Shown: positions 19,391 through 29,000, counted from the first letter of the stretch. The stretch is 56,993 bases of DNA from Myroides injenensis M09-0166 (GCF_000246945.1 NZ_BAEX01000009.1:1-56993), one strand, 5' to 3'. The notes: generated from the sequence alone by a model not told the origin. A program made the numbers and translations.

Positions 19391-19559
19391 CCCAGTAAAA
19401 ACAAGGCTTAAAGAGCAATATCAAAGGTCAACTAGGGAGTTTGTTCGGGTACGGTTCGAGAATCGTTCGAGAAAGCATTGCAGAAACGGGGGTGTTCCCG
19501 AACAAGAGTGCAACCATCCCTGAACTACACTGGGATTAAACGCAAATTAGAATCCAAAA
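19391..19559. other. GC-richer element with nested complementary arms
   Basis: Inside an AT-rich gap after tRNA-Pro lies a markedly GC-richer patch. Three arm pairs nest in order: CCCAGT (19391-19396) with ACTGGG (19529-19534), AGGGA (19434-19438) with TCCCT (19517-19521), and TTGTTCGGG (19441-19449) with CCCGAACAA (19497-19505). GTTCGAGAA occurs twice within the inner loop (from about 19454). This could be a structured RNA. The plus strand is also open for 40 or more codons ending PELHWD and a stop at about 19539, so a gene remnant is the alternative. From 19092 to 19390 I see nothing. Confidence 0.4.
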
Positions 19560-19606
19560 AAAACACTGTAAAAAAGAAAATAATATTTTCTTTTTTACAG
19601 TGTTTT
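19560..19606. terminator. Perfect 23-bp hairpin, terminator-like
   Basis: Positions 19560-19582 pair without mismatch with 19584-19606 around a single central A. The arms contain ACACTGT, A6 and GAAAATA. It follows the GC-richer element by 25 bases and would stop transcription on either strand, though the long A/T arms are unusual for a simple terminator. Shorter arms CGCAAAT (19540-19546) and ATTTGCG (19630-19636) bracket it. Confidence 0.6.
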
Positions 19607-19763
19607 AGCGAGGTGAATTACACTTTGATTTGCGTAATTTTATAAAAAAACATCAGTTATAACACTGATTAACAGTACAAAGATACAATTTTTTAAATTC
19701 ACTATTATAAGTGGTATTATAAAGTAGCTAACTAAATGGAGAATTATTGTTTCAAAATATTCA

Positions 19764-19970
19764 ATGATACAAACCATATTTTCTCCTATTCATTTTTTAA
19801 CTTTTTCTAGCTCCCCTTCAAATACATCGTCAAACTACTCACAATACTTAAAGTTTGCTAAGAATTACCTCTATTCTTCACAACATAATAGTATCACCTT
19901 AGCACAATTATCTCCTCTATGGGTATTGATATTGTGTGCTTTTATACTTATCTATTCAATATGGCTATAA
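19764..19970 (+). CDS. Possible small membrane protein
   Basis: 68-codon frame in a region with no other gene. The first 45 residues are Ser/Asn/Tyr-rich, and the C terminus is one clear membrane segment (LWVLILCAFILIYSIWL). The stop lies directly at a hairpin terminator. There is no recognisable promoter or ribosome site, and the low-complexity composition could be chance in AT-rich DNA, so I keep it only as a candidate. Confidence 0.22.
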   Translation: MIQTIFSPIHFLTFSSSPSNTSSNYSQYLKFAKNYLYSSQHNSITLAQLSPLWVLILCAFILIYSIWL

Positions 19971-20008
19971 TTGCAAAAAGCTCCTAACAAGGAGCTGTTT
20001 GCAATTAT
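19967..20008. terminator. Terminator downstream of rlmF
   Basis: Inner stem AGCTCC/GGAGCT with a 6-base loop, extended by TATAATTGCAA/TTGCAATTATA around one mismatch. On the minus strand the inner stem is followed by T5. It lies 71 bases after the rlmF stop and could also end the small plus-strand frame. Confidence 0.7.
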
Positions 20009-20078
20009 ATTTTCATACTTTCTATATTCTGAGGAATTAACTCTTTCGTTAAATAATAAGGCTATTGAGAAAAATCTA

Positions 20079-20987
20079 TTAAAATCTCCAAGCCAATATT
20101 CTACTTACCTTATTACCTTGTTCCATAGTAATCACTCGTACTTCTGCAGTTTCAGAACGTTTAAGTAAAGCTTGTAAAGGTTTTAGATGTTCTTTATTAG
20201 AAACTAAAGTGGTAAACCAAACTGCCTGTCTTTTAAAGTGTTTGCTCTCATAGATATAATTTGTAATAAAAGCTTTTTCTCCGCCTTCACACCATAGTTC
20301 ATTATTCTGTCCACTAAAGTTCTGTATAGGCTTTCCTATAATCTCTTTTCCTAAATTCTTTAACTTCTGTGTTGTTTTAGCTAATACTTCTTCCCTAGAT
20401 TTAAAAAATGGTGGATTACAAATTACTACATCAAAGTATTCTCTCTCTCCTATTATATTTTTAAGAATATTTCTTTTACTTGTCTGCTGGCGAATTATCA
20501 CATTATTCTTTAGGTGGGGATTATTATCTATGATATGACTAGCAGTTTTAATAGACACTACATCTACCTCAGACCCTACAAATGTCCATCCATACTCAGC
20601 TACACCTATAATGGGATAAATCACATTAGCTCCTATTCCTAAATCAAGTATTTTTATTTGTTTTCCTGTTGGGATCTTACCATTATTTCCTTCTGCTAAT
20701 AGATCTGCGATATAATGTATATAATCTGCACGACCTGGTATAGGAGGACATAGATTCGTCTTAGGCATTTCCCAAAACGTAAGCTTGTAATCCTTCATTA
20801 AGATAGCCTTGTTCAACAGCACTACTGCTTCAGGTTTTGCAAAATCAATTGTATCTACTCCTGATGGATTCTTAATGATATAAGCCTCCAATTCAGGCAC
20901 AACATTTTTCAGCTTATCAAAATTGTAAAGTTGATTATGTTTGTTGCGTTCGTGTAATTTCTTCTGTGTTGATTTGCCCTGTTTCAT
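20079..20987 (-). CDS. rlmF: 23S rRNA (adenine-1618-N6)-methyltransferase
   Basis: SAM-dependent methyltransferase that modifies A1618 of 23S rRNA. 302 residues. Signs: N-terminal LHERNKHNQLYNFDKL, typical of RlmF, SAM-binding LDLGIGANVIYP at about 114-125, and the N6-adenine catalytic motif NPPFF at 191-195. A TAATTTTG box lies 17 bases before the start codon. Transcribed alone on the minus strand. Confidence 0.94.
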   Translation of the reverse strand: MKQGKSTQKKLHERNKHNQLYNFDKLKNVVPELEAYIIKNPSGVDTIDFAKPEAVVLLNKAILMKDYKLTFWEMPKTNLCPPIPGRADYIHYIADLLAEGNNGKIPTGKQIKILDLGIGANVIYPIIGVAEYGWTFVGSEVDVVSIKTASHIIDNNPHLKNNVIIRQQTSKRNILKNIIGEREYFDVVICNPPFFKSREEVLAKTTQKLKNLGKEIIGKPIQNFSGQNNELWCEGGEKAFITNYIYESKHFKRQAVWFTTLVSNKEHLKPLQALLKRSETAEVRVITMEQGNKVSRILAWRF

Positions 20988-21004
20988 TATTTTCTTATTT
21001 GCTA

Positions 21005-21012
21005 CAAAATTA
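21005..21012 (-). promoter_or_regulatory. Candidate -7 box of rlmF
   Basis: Minus strand TAATTTTG, a perfect TAnnTTTG, but without a TTG at 17-23 bases. Confidence 0.4.
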
Positions 21013-21239
21013 GACTATTTCTTATGGATTTCGATACCATTATTACTAGTAAATAGTGAACCTAAAGAATTTTTATAATCATCTAGTTCTTATACAAATA
21101 AAAATACAAAAACTCACCTAGTACATAAATACTCTATAAATCATAAATATCTATCATCACAGTAGATCAATCTTCACTCTTAATAAAAGTAATAATGATG
21201 ACCAATTACAAGACTAGTTAGATTATTTGGCAAAAGACA

Positions 21240-21466
21240 CTACTTTAAACTCTTCCAAAGGCTGTCAAAATTATCAGCAATCTTTACAAAATAGGCACGC
21301 TTAAGAGCATTATAAAATTTCTTATTTTCTTCTTCCACCATATTTGTATTTAGATAATATTTTGCATTAATATCATTTATTCGCTTTACAAAAAAATCTC
21401 AAAATACGTTTGATGAACGCTTTGCTCTATTGTCAAAATAACAATTACTTCTACTATATTAATCAT
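21240..21466 (-). pseudogene. Frameshifted remnant of a small gene, family unknown
   Basis: Starting at the Met codon at 21466 the frame runs MINIVEVIVILTIEQSVHQ to TYFEIF, then stops. The next frame continues at once as VKRINDINAKYYLNTN and ends DNFDSLWKSLK and a stop at 21240. The switch occurs at a run of seven T (minus strand), and one more T would join the two into about 75 residues. The downstream part is protein-like (charged, aromatic, few rare features). I do not recognise the family. It could be a pseudogene, a homopolymer sequencing error, or chance. Confidence 0.35.
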
Positions 21467-21663
21467 TCGCTGAGAAACTGGAAACGGACTTCTGGAAATC
21501 GGTAACCTACGTTATAGAAATAGAGAACCGGTTCAATGGAATTTAAAAAGAGAGAATATCTACTTACTTATGAGTTCCTTTTTTTTACTAATTATAGTCT
21601 TACTACAATTAGTTTTTCCTTAAAGTTAATTCCCCATTACTCTTTCCCATAAGTCTAAAAACA
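21467..21663. other. Spacer with short repeats
   Basis: Contains an imperfect direct repeat (CTGGAAACGG at 21478-21487 and CTGGAAATCGG at 21492-21502) in a locally GC-richer patch, and a small inverted repeat (ACTAATT at 21587-21593 with AATTAGT at 21607-21613). No gene supported. Confidence 0.4.
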
Positions 21664-21692
21664 AAAAGGGATGTCAAATGACACCCCTTTTC
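21664..21692 (-). terminator. Terminator of the fibre/T9SS operon
   Basis: AAAAGGG-TGTC pairs with GACA-CCCTTTT around a 4-base loop with one A/C mismatch, about 105 bases past the last stop codon of the operon. Between it and the stop lies a smaller hairpin, ATAGCA/TGCTAT (21762-21782). Confidence 0.65.
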
Positions 21693-21796
21693 TGGCTAAG
21701 TACTGTTAGTTTTATATCCTACAGCAAGGATGGTCGAAAAAAAAATTGTTTTGTTGTTTCTATAGCAAAGTACTGCTGCTATATATTAACTTTAAA

Positions 21797-23398
21797 TTAA
21801 AGTTCTTTCACTATAAACTCACTACGACGGTTTAGCTGATGCTCTTCAATTGTACATGGTACTCCATTACTACACTTGTTAAGCAATTGGCTCTCACCAT
21901 AACCGCGTCCTGTAAGTCTTTCTTTGTCAATACCCTGCTCGATCATCCATTTCATCGTTGATTTCACACGTCGATCTGAAAGCTTCATATTGTATGCATC
22001 ATTTCCTCGACTATCAGTATGCGAACGAACATCAATCTTCATTGTTGGATATTCTTTCATTACCTCCACTACTTTCATCAATTCTATCTGAGCATCTGGA
22101 CGTATATTCGACTTATCAAAGTCAAAATAGATTGGTTGTAGTTTCAGTTTCTTAAATAAGTCATCTTCTAAGCCAATTGGCTCATGTGTTTTCTCAAGTC
22201 CAATATTAACTGTTTTGAATCCTGGCTCACGGCTGACAGTAAAGACAACCTCTACCGTATTATAACTTTCTTTCTCTGCCTTGATTCTGTATTTCTCTCC
22301 ACAGTTTAAGAAATCACTCTTGTAATATCCCTTATCATCGGTGTATAACGTATCTGACTTTTCATATAAAGCATCAGAGATTACAACCATCGCTTGAGCT
22401 AAGATTTCTTGGGTATTCTTATCATATACAATTCCCTCTAAGGCTTGCTGACAAGGTTTCTCACTAAAGAAATAGATATCATCTCCTCCTCGTCCATCGG
22501 CTCTATTAGAGCTCACAAATCCTTTACCTGCTTTTGGTTCTATGTAAAAACTAAAGTCATCCATGCTACTATTGATAGGACTTCCTATATTAGAAGGTTT
22601 ACCTAAAGTACCATCTACATTTATCTTAGCTACAAATACATCTAAACCACCAAGTCCTGGGTGACCATCTGATGAGAAGAACAAGAAGTTATCCTTAGAG
22701 ATAAAAGGAAAAGTCTCTCTACCTGATGTATTGATCTTATCTCCTAAATTCTCTGGTTTTCCGTATTCTCCATTTTCATAAATAGCAACTCTAAAGATGT
22801 CTGACTGTCCTAAAGTTCCTTTTCTATCTGATGCAAAATAAAGCCACTTGTCATCTGGTGATAAAGCTGGATGGGCTGTATTAAAGTTGTCCGAATTAAA
22901 CGGAAGCTCCAATACCTGTCCCCACAACCCATCCTCTTGCTTTGTCGCTTTGTATATTTTCAGTAGTGATGATTTGTCTTTATTGTTCTTTCTTCTACCA
23001 CTGTTCTTTGAATTGTTTCGAGTAAAATACATCGTCTTACCATCACTTGTAAAGACTGCTGTTGCATCATTTACCTTTGAGTTTAACTCCTTGGCAAATA
23101 GTACTGGTTCTGAAAAACCGCTTTCTTTAGTGATCTCAGAGCTATATAAACTAGTGAAACTCTCATTGGTCCACTCGTGTATCTTACTTGAAGAAACATT
23201 CTCTGTAGCTCTTGCTGATGTAAAGATCAAGTGATTCCCTAAAAGCGTAGCCCCATAGTCTGAATACTCTGTATTGATACTTATAGGTTTTAACTCATAG
23301 CGCTCATACTGATTCTCTATCTTCTTTAAATACTCTTTGTTGGATTCAAATAATTGAGCTCTAGAATCGTCTTTCTCCAAGGCAACAAACTCTTGCAT
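21797..23398 (-). CDS. C-terminal part: PD40 repeats and OmpA domain
   Basis: Open frame of 533 residues from the first Met after the internal stop. It has PD40 beta-propeller repeats (ALSPDDKWLYFASDRKG, FISKDNFLFFSSDGHPGLGG), a small carboxypeptidase-regulatory-like domain (about 315-400) and a C-terminal OmpA domain (IYFDFDKSNIRPDAQ, then SHTDSRGNDAYN and LSDRR) that would bind peptidoglycan. Without the first part it lacks a signal peptide, so if made from this Met it would stay in the cytoplasm and not work. It closes the operon. Confidence 0.7.
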   Translation of the reverse strand: MQEFVALEKDDSRAQLFESNKEYLKKIENQYERYELKPISINTEYSDYGATLLGNHLIFTSARATENVSSSKIHEWTNESFTSLYSSEITKESGFSEPVLFAKELNSKVNDATAVFTSDGKTMYFTRNNSKNSGRRKNNKDKSSLLKIYKATKQEDGLWGQVLELPFNSDNFNTAHPALSPDDKWLYFASDRKGTLGQSDIFRVAIYENGEYGKPENLGDKINTSGRETFPFISKDNFLFFSSDGHPGLGGLDVFVAKINVDGTLGKPSNIGSPINSSMDDFSFYIEPKAGKGFVSSNRADGRGGDDIYFFSEKPCQQALEGIVYDKNTQEILAQAMVVISDALYEKSDTLYTDDKGYYKSDFLNCGEKYRIKAEKESYNTVEVVFTVSREPGFKTVNIGLEKTHEPIGLEDDLFKKLKLQPIYFDFDKSNIRPDAQIELMKVVEVMKEYPTMKIDVRSHTDSRGNDAYNMKLSDRRVKSTMKWMIEQGIDKERLTGRGYGESQLLNKCSNGVPCTIEEHQLNRRSEFIVKEL

Positions 23399-23461
23399 GA
23401 TTTGATTAGACTTGTCGTACTGCTCTGTAGCTTTTAGCGTTTGAGCATAGCGATAATAGTA

Positions 23462-23764
23462 TTATGAACTAATTGGCTCTTGACCTTTATCATCATACTC
23501 TCCTTCAAATAATTCAGCATACCACTTATTCGCCTCTATTAGTTTCCCATTAAAGTAATAAGCATCAGCTAGTTTTTGCAGCATGTCTGCATTCTTATAC
23601 CCTTTATTTGCAATGCGCTCATAGATCTTAATAGCATCTACGTAAGCATATTTGTCGTATTCTTTATTAGCTTTCTTCTCTGCCACTCCTTGTGCTTGCC
23701 CGCTAAAGACTCCTGCTAATAGCAGAGCTGAGAAAAACCCTATTTTCTTTACCTGTTTTATCAT
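23462..23764 (-). CDS. N-terminal part: signal peptide and TPR
   Basis: 100 residues: signal peptide (IGFFSALLLAGVFSGQAQG), then TPR-like helices (YVDAIKIYERIANKGYKNAD, ADAYYFNGKLIEANKWYAE), cut off in the middle of the TPR array by TAA at 23462. The start is 12 bases after the PorP/SprF stop. Alone it would be an exported fragment without the anchor domain. Confidence 0.65.
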   Translation of the reverse strand: MIKQVKKIGFFSALLLAGVFSGQAQGVAEKKANKEYDKYAYVDAIKIYERIANKGYKNADMLQKLADAYYFNGKLIEANKWYAELFEGEYDDKGQEPISS

Positions 23765-23776
23765 ACCTTTTGTTTT

Positions 23777-24709
23777 TTAGAAGAAACGCGGTGCGTTAAT
23801 TCTTCCACTGCGGTTAAACAATTCAAAGCGCAAAAAGATTTCATGTGATCCTGAATTGTAACGACGAAGATTAGTCGTTTCAAAATCATAGGTATATCCG
23901 ATAAATAAATTATCGTTTACTTGAAATCCCGCCAACGCGCTCACTGCTGCATCCCAACGGTATGCGGCTCCCACTGTTACTTTCTCTGCTAGTAAAAAGT
24001 TGGCAGTTAAATCTACTTGTAATGGAGCTCCTTCAATTGCCTTTGCCAAAAAGGCTGGTTTGAATTTCACATTGTCACTAAAGTCAAAAACATATCCCCC
24101 GATTAAATAATAATTTAGTTTCTGACGCATCGTAGTTAAATCATTATCATCGTAGCGAGTTGTAGTTAAAAAGTTAGGTACTGAGAATCCTAAATACGCC
24201 TTATCTGAATATAAATAAATACCTGCTCCCACATTTGGAGTAAACTTATTATCGATATTCTCTTGAGATACCGGATCAGTTGTATTGTGGATATGTAATT
24301 TTGTATAATCTACATTTAACAAATTAGCTGTTCCTTTTAATCCAAAAGCCAATTTGTATTCATAATTCAAATCAATAGCATAGGATAGATCAATAGAGAT
24401 ATTGTTTTCATCCATCGCTCCTAATCTATCATTGGTAAAGTTTACCCCTAATCCTAGTCCTGATTCACCTATCGGACTTGAAACTGATAAATTAGCTGTT
24501 TTGGGTGCTCCATCAAGTCCAACCCACTGTGTACGGTACAATCCAAATACAGTCATCGTACCCCTACTTCCTGCGTAAGCGGGATTTACTTGGTTGGTAT
24601 TGTACATATACTGAGTGTACTGTGGGTCTTGTTGAGCTTGCATACTTTGAAAGCAGCCTATAGCAAATAGGCTGATTCCAAATAGTTTTATTGTTTTACT
24701 GATTCTCAT
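23777..24709 (-). CDS. PorP/SprF family type IX secretion membrane protein
   Basis: 310-residue outer-membrane beta-barrel with signal peptide (SLFAIGCFQSMQAQ) and the family opening QQDPQYTQYMYNTNQVNPAYAG. The C terminus ends in alternating aromatic strands (EIFLRFELF...RF). SprF-type proteins help particular T9SS cargo with type-B (CHU_C-like) C-terminal domains to be secreted or held at the surface, and are typically encoded next to their cargo. Here the CHU_C gene lies 13 bases upstream, and the OmpA gene 12 bases downstream, which fits this role exactly. Confidence 0.92.
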   Translation of the reverse strand: MRISKTIKLFGISLFAIGCFQSMQAQQDPQYTQYMYNTNQVNPAYAGSRGTMTVFGLYRTQWVGLDGAPKTANLSVSSPIGESGLGLGVNFTNDRLGAMDENNISIDLSYAIDLNYEYKLAFGLKGTANLLNVDYTKLHIHNTTDPVSQENIDNKFTPNVGAGIYLYSDKAYLGFSVPNFLTTTRYDDNDLTTMRQKLNYYLIGGYVFDFSDNVKFKPAFLAKAIEGAPLQVDLTANFLLAEKVTVGAAYRWDAAVSALAGFQVNDNLFIGYTYDFETTNLRRYNSGSHEIFLRFELFNRSGRINAPRFF

Positions 24710-24722
24710 CTGCTAGATTTAA

Positions 24723-26006
24723 TTAATTTGACTCTAGGTGTAAATAACCTGATTTCTTAATCATGCGACTTCCTTCTTTGCCTTTGTATTCATAGGTCAC
24801 GATATAATAATATGTACCTGTTGGCAATTTCTCATTTTTATTTACTGTTACTCTTCCGTCTGAGAAACCTCTAAATACATTTCCTCGACTGTCATAGTTA
24901 GTAGTCTCAAAAACTCTAACTCCCCAACGGTTATAAATCTCTACACTATTGTTTGGAAAACGTTGGATATTATCAATGATAAAGTAATCATTCTTGCCAT
25001 CTCCATCTGGAGTAACTAAGTTGTAAATAACAACATCTCCATCTAAAATCCAGTCTGTTTTAACAGTAGCTAACGTGAAAAAACCATAGCCTTTTACACT
25101 TGTAGCTGTGGTGATTTCTTTTGCATTTACATCAACTACTCCTCCTTCATCTACCCATAATTGCTGTTTAGCATCCCAGCGTACAATGTGAAGTTCTTCT
25201 GCAGGATTAGCTAGTAGTGCCTTTGGCGTAGTTAGCTCATGCCAACTAAGAGTAAGTAGAATATCACCTTTACTATTGTCATTCCCTTTTTCTACTGTCC
25301 AATATTCATTCTCATCTAAAAGATTAATCACACCACTCTTTGCATTTCTTGCTCTAAAAAAGTTCTTATCTTCTAAATTGTATTTACCTAGATAAATATC
25401 TTTTTCACTCTCTGGAGCTGAGATACGAGCATATCGGTAAAGTCCTTTATCTCCTTTAGGATATTGAAACTCCTCATTTCCTATCTTTTCTACAAAGCCT
25501 TCTGCATGACTGCGATCTGTTGGATTTATAGCCTGTGCTCCCTTGTGAAAAGTAAGCATCCCTGATAGTGAATCTACCTTGACAATTCCATCTTTAAAAT
25601 CAACCGAACCCAATACGTTTAACTCGTTCTTCAAGTCAAATGCTACTTCGTCTTTTTCATTGTCTAAAATAACATGGTAAAACTCTGAAGGTTTACTTCC
25701 TGAAATTAACTGCTTTCCTTTCTCTTCATAACGAGTGAAAATAGCGGTAGATTCCTTAGCTCCTTTACTGTGATAATAAAGATTATCATTGTTAAAGTTG
25801 CTGTAGTAATAAACCGTACCATCATTCTTAACAACTCCACTATCGCCATTGTCAAAGTCATAAATTGTAGATAATAGTCCACCCTCTGCAACTGATATAG
25901 TTCCTTGGTTGACCATTACCTTATCTTGACTTGCAACTTGTGCTAATGTTGTGATTGGTAGTAAAAGCCCTACTAAAGCAAAATGATTTATATTTCTTGA
26001 TTGCAT
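24723..26006 (-). CDS. T9SS cargo with gliding-motility (CHU_C, type-B) C-terminal domain
   Basis: 427-residue exported protein: signal peptide ending TTLAQ, then a beta-rich body, then at about 325-427 the type-B sorting domain: NLVTPDGDGKNDYFIIDNI, NSVEIYNRWGVRVFET and GTYYYIVTYEYKGKEG are its usual signature blocks. The domain directs export through T9SS with help of a PorP/SprF partner. It is the only protein of the operon in which I recognise this domain, so it may be the link by which the other components are held at the surface (inference). Confidence 0.88.
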   Translation of the reverse strand: MQSRNINHFALVGLLLPITTLAQVASQDKVMVNQGTISVAEGGLLSTIYDFDNGDSGVVKNDGTVYYYSNFNNDNLYYHSKGAKESTAIFTRYEEKGKQLISGSKPSEFYHVILDNEKDEVAFDLKNELNVLGSVDFKDGIVKVDSLSGMLTFHKGAQAINPTDRSHAEGFVEKIGNEEFQYPKGDKGLYRYARISAPESEKDIYLGKYNLEDKNFFRARNAKSGVINLLDENEYWTVEKGNDNSKGDILLTLSWHELTTPKALLANPAEELHIVRWDAKQQLWVDEGGVVDVNAKEITTATSVKGYGFFTLATVKTDWILDGDVVIYNLVTPDGDGKNDYFIIDNIQRFPNNSVEIYNRWGVRVFETTNYDSRGNVFRGFSDGRVTVNKNEKLPTGTYYYIVTYEYKGKEGSRMIKKSGYLHLESN

Positions 26007-26023
26007 AATTTGCAGTTTTTAAA

Positions 26024-26053
26024 TACTTTGCTAGTGCTAGCATTAGCAAAGTA
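26024..26053 (-). promoter_or_regulatory. Intercistronic near-perfect palindrome
   Basis: 30-base hairpin between the 1409-residue protein gene and the CHU_C gene. TACTTTGCTA (26024-26033) pairs with TAGCAAAGTA (26044-26053), and inside it TGCTAGCA is itself a palindrome. The only non-Watson-Crick position is 26034 with 26043. No T-run typical of a terminator follows on the minus strand (TTTAAAAAC). It could stabilise or process the mRNA so that upstream and downstream genes are expressed at different levels. Confidence 0.5.
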
Positions 26054-26060
26054 GATTTTA

Positions 26061-29000
26061 TTATTTCATTTTTTGATAAATCATCGGATTTGTGATTAAC
26101 AATCCACTCCCTTCTAAAGGTACATACGTATGGAAAGGTCTTTCTGGATCCCATCCTTTATCTCCTGATTTATAAGGAGTAGGGTCAGTTGACTCTTCTT
26201 TTATTTCACGCTCTGATTTAGGTAATTTACCAACTCCTGTAACTGTTGCACGATTATAAACCCCTTGATTTATATAAATATCATTTTGTGTTACTTGGTA
26301 AGAAACTGTAAACGTCCAAGTTTCATTTCTATTTAAAACTCCATCCCCATTTTTATCTCCTTTAAAAGAAACATCTTTTCGTATTGGTAAATGTGTTTTT
26401 TCATCCAATTTAATAGTAAAACCAAACAAAGGATCAACAATCTCTATATCATAAATATCCATATCACCAGCATTCTTTACGTCAAAAGTATACAGGATTG
26501 TCTCCCCTTCCTCTGCAAAACTATTCTGATTTTCATCTTTAAAAATCCCTTCTTTCTCTATTGTACACGTTTCACATTCTTTTTGTTGTTGACCATAACC
26601 AAAACCATACATCCTAGTGACATTTACTACATTTTGAGTTACTCTAATCTTATTTGCAGAAAAATCAGAAGATTTATTCCATGCTACAGAAGATAATTGA
26701 ACTGTTTCCTTAGTTATTTTATTAAATACCTCTAATTCTTCTAGAGAACTACCTTCTGTACGTTTCCCATACAACTTTACATTACCCCATTTATCAATTA
26801 CTACACGAATCGTCGGAACAGGATTATTAAATCGATCATTTAAATCGAAATCGCCATTTTGATGAAACTCCCAAATATTTTTAATAATTCCATTTCCCCA
26901 AACACCACCATCTTTAAAACGCACATTTTGTATTAATCCATCTGAACCTTGAAATTCTAACTCTTCTGTATGTAATGATACGCCATTTATAATCATATTA
27001 AATGAATTATCTAACTCATAGATATCCAAAACAAAACCACCGTCAGTACCTGGCTGTGTAAAGCTTTCATCTACCACCTTCTTACCATCCAGTTCTCCAG
27101 CAAAATATCCCCATCCAAACCCTTTACCAATAATATCTTGATAGCACTCATCTGCACAAGTAATATTAGAAACATGAATTCCACATCTTGGATCTTGAAT
27201 ACGCTTAGAGAACGTGATATTATCTATCAGTGTATGTCCAAAACCTTTTCCAGTCTCTAAAGCTCTGTCTTGACTACCACGAATAGCAATCTTCACATTT
27301 TTATTTAGTACATCATCACATGCAGCTTCCGCAAATGTAAAACTAGCTGTCAATGGTACCCATCCCAGACTAAACCCCTCTGGTTTAGCACCCTCTGGCA
27401 ATCCTACTCCTCCATACTTCAATGGAACTGATGCATAGATATGATCTGTCTCTTTATCTAACACATCCATGATCATATAATCTTTATCATGGTAGGTCAC
27501 ATAAGAATAAAGGTCTAGTGTATATACCCTATCTTTTTCTATTTTTTCTGCTAATTCAAACTCATAAAACGGTTTAATGCTTTGCGCTGCTGAAGCAGCT
27601 CCTCTTACTAAGAACGCAGAACCATTTACTGCTCCAGACATATCTCTTATTGCCTTAGCATTATCCCAAGCTGGAGTCCAATCAAAATTACTGTTTGCAA
27701 TATTAGGATCATTACTTGGTGCATTTTCCATCCAGATTCCTTCACTCCATGAATCTGTTGCTGGAATTCCCATTTGTACATATCCTGGAGGATTTACAGA
27801 GTAATATCCATTTTTGATACGTGCTACAGATATAGTCTCGCTATGAGGATATCTGTTTGCAGCTGCATAACGACTATCATTAACACCTAGTGCAAAAAGA
27901 TAAGATGCTGTCGCTCCTCCCATAGGACCATCTCTTCTTATCGAACCATCCGTATTTCTCAATATCTCTCCATGATCACCTATACTAATAGATGCTCGTT
28001 GATTCCAATCCGTTCTTCCAGAATTTACATTCCAATATCCTCGATCGAAATCTTCAAAATACAATATCTTATCTACACATTCTCCCAAAGCCATAAATAC
28101 AGCTTCTTGAATGTTATTACATCCAATCGCCCCACTTCCTCCAGGTAAATTAGTAGAATCATTATTGTAACACTCATAATGAGGATTTGTTGGTCTCACA
28201 TTAGGATCTCCATTCGTTGCATCTGGATCAGAAACATCGGCTGGTCTCATGATTGTAGATTCTGCAATCATTGATCCTGTCATTCCATTTAATTTCCCAG
28301 TTATTTTATAGGTAACCGTACATCCATTTGGAATTTGTAATTCTGAACGAAAAGTACGTGTTACTGCATCATAAGTTAAAGCGATTGATTCTTTAGCTGT
28401 TCCATTTGTACAAGAAAACGTTGCTTGTACACTTCCTGGATTTGTTACATCTACTCCAGGAGGAACCGTAAAACTAAATGGTGCACCGTGAATACCATTA
28501 GGAATATCTGCTATAATATCAGAAGGACCCTTATTTCCTGCTACAATTGTATATTCAATATTGTTACCTTTGTTTCCGCTTCCTTTTCCGATTTGACCTT
28601 CTACTTTATATGTTAAAGTTGTATATAAATCAGCATTTTTAATAATAACTTCTGTAGGAACTTCTTTTTTATTTCCAATTCTAAACATCCAAGTATCCAT
28701 GGATTTTTTATCTCCAAATGTACCAATAGCCCCTGTACCATTTGCTCCCCACTTATGTCCATTAATATTACTACTAATTCCTTTATTCCCTAGAATTAAA
28801 TGTGTGTTTTTTATAGGATTAACTTTATCTCCTACTGTATAGCCATTCCATACATCACGATTCCAAAGATCTTTTGACCAAAAACCTTCTGTAATATCAC
28901 TATCATCCCAAAATACTATATCAGAGATAACAGGTCCATTTAAATTATTGTAATTTAACAACTCAATGATAATTCCTCCTATGTTGTATTCCATATCAAA

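Larger units (their letters stand above)
21797..23764 (-). pseudogene. TPR-PD40-OmpA protein gene interrupted by one in-frame stop
   Basis: Read as one frame this is 656 codons, the layout of the T9SS-associated TPR, WD40-like PD40, carboxypeptidase-regulatory-like and OmpA proteins found next to porP/sprF genes (PorE-like). Codon 101 is TAA (23464-23462). The 21 codons after it stay open in the same frame and encode YYYRYAQTLKATEQYDK, which continues the TPR region smoothly to the Met at 23398. No base is gained or lost, so a single substitution (for example GAA to TAA) explains it. It may be a true null mutation, an error in the sequence, or a stop that is read through. Confidence 0.8.

Noticed and set aside
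18974-21466. Genomic island inserted at tRNA-Pro
   Set aside because: No integrase gene, and I find no second copy of the tRNA 3' end that would mark the far boundary; rlmF in between is a normal chromosomal gene.
23399-23461. Two separate genes for the TPR and PD40-OmpA parts
   Set aside because: The 63-base stretch between them (including the TAA codon) keeps the same frame and encodes TPR-like sequence, so a split by one stop is the simpler reading.
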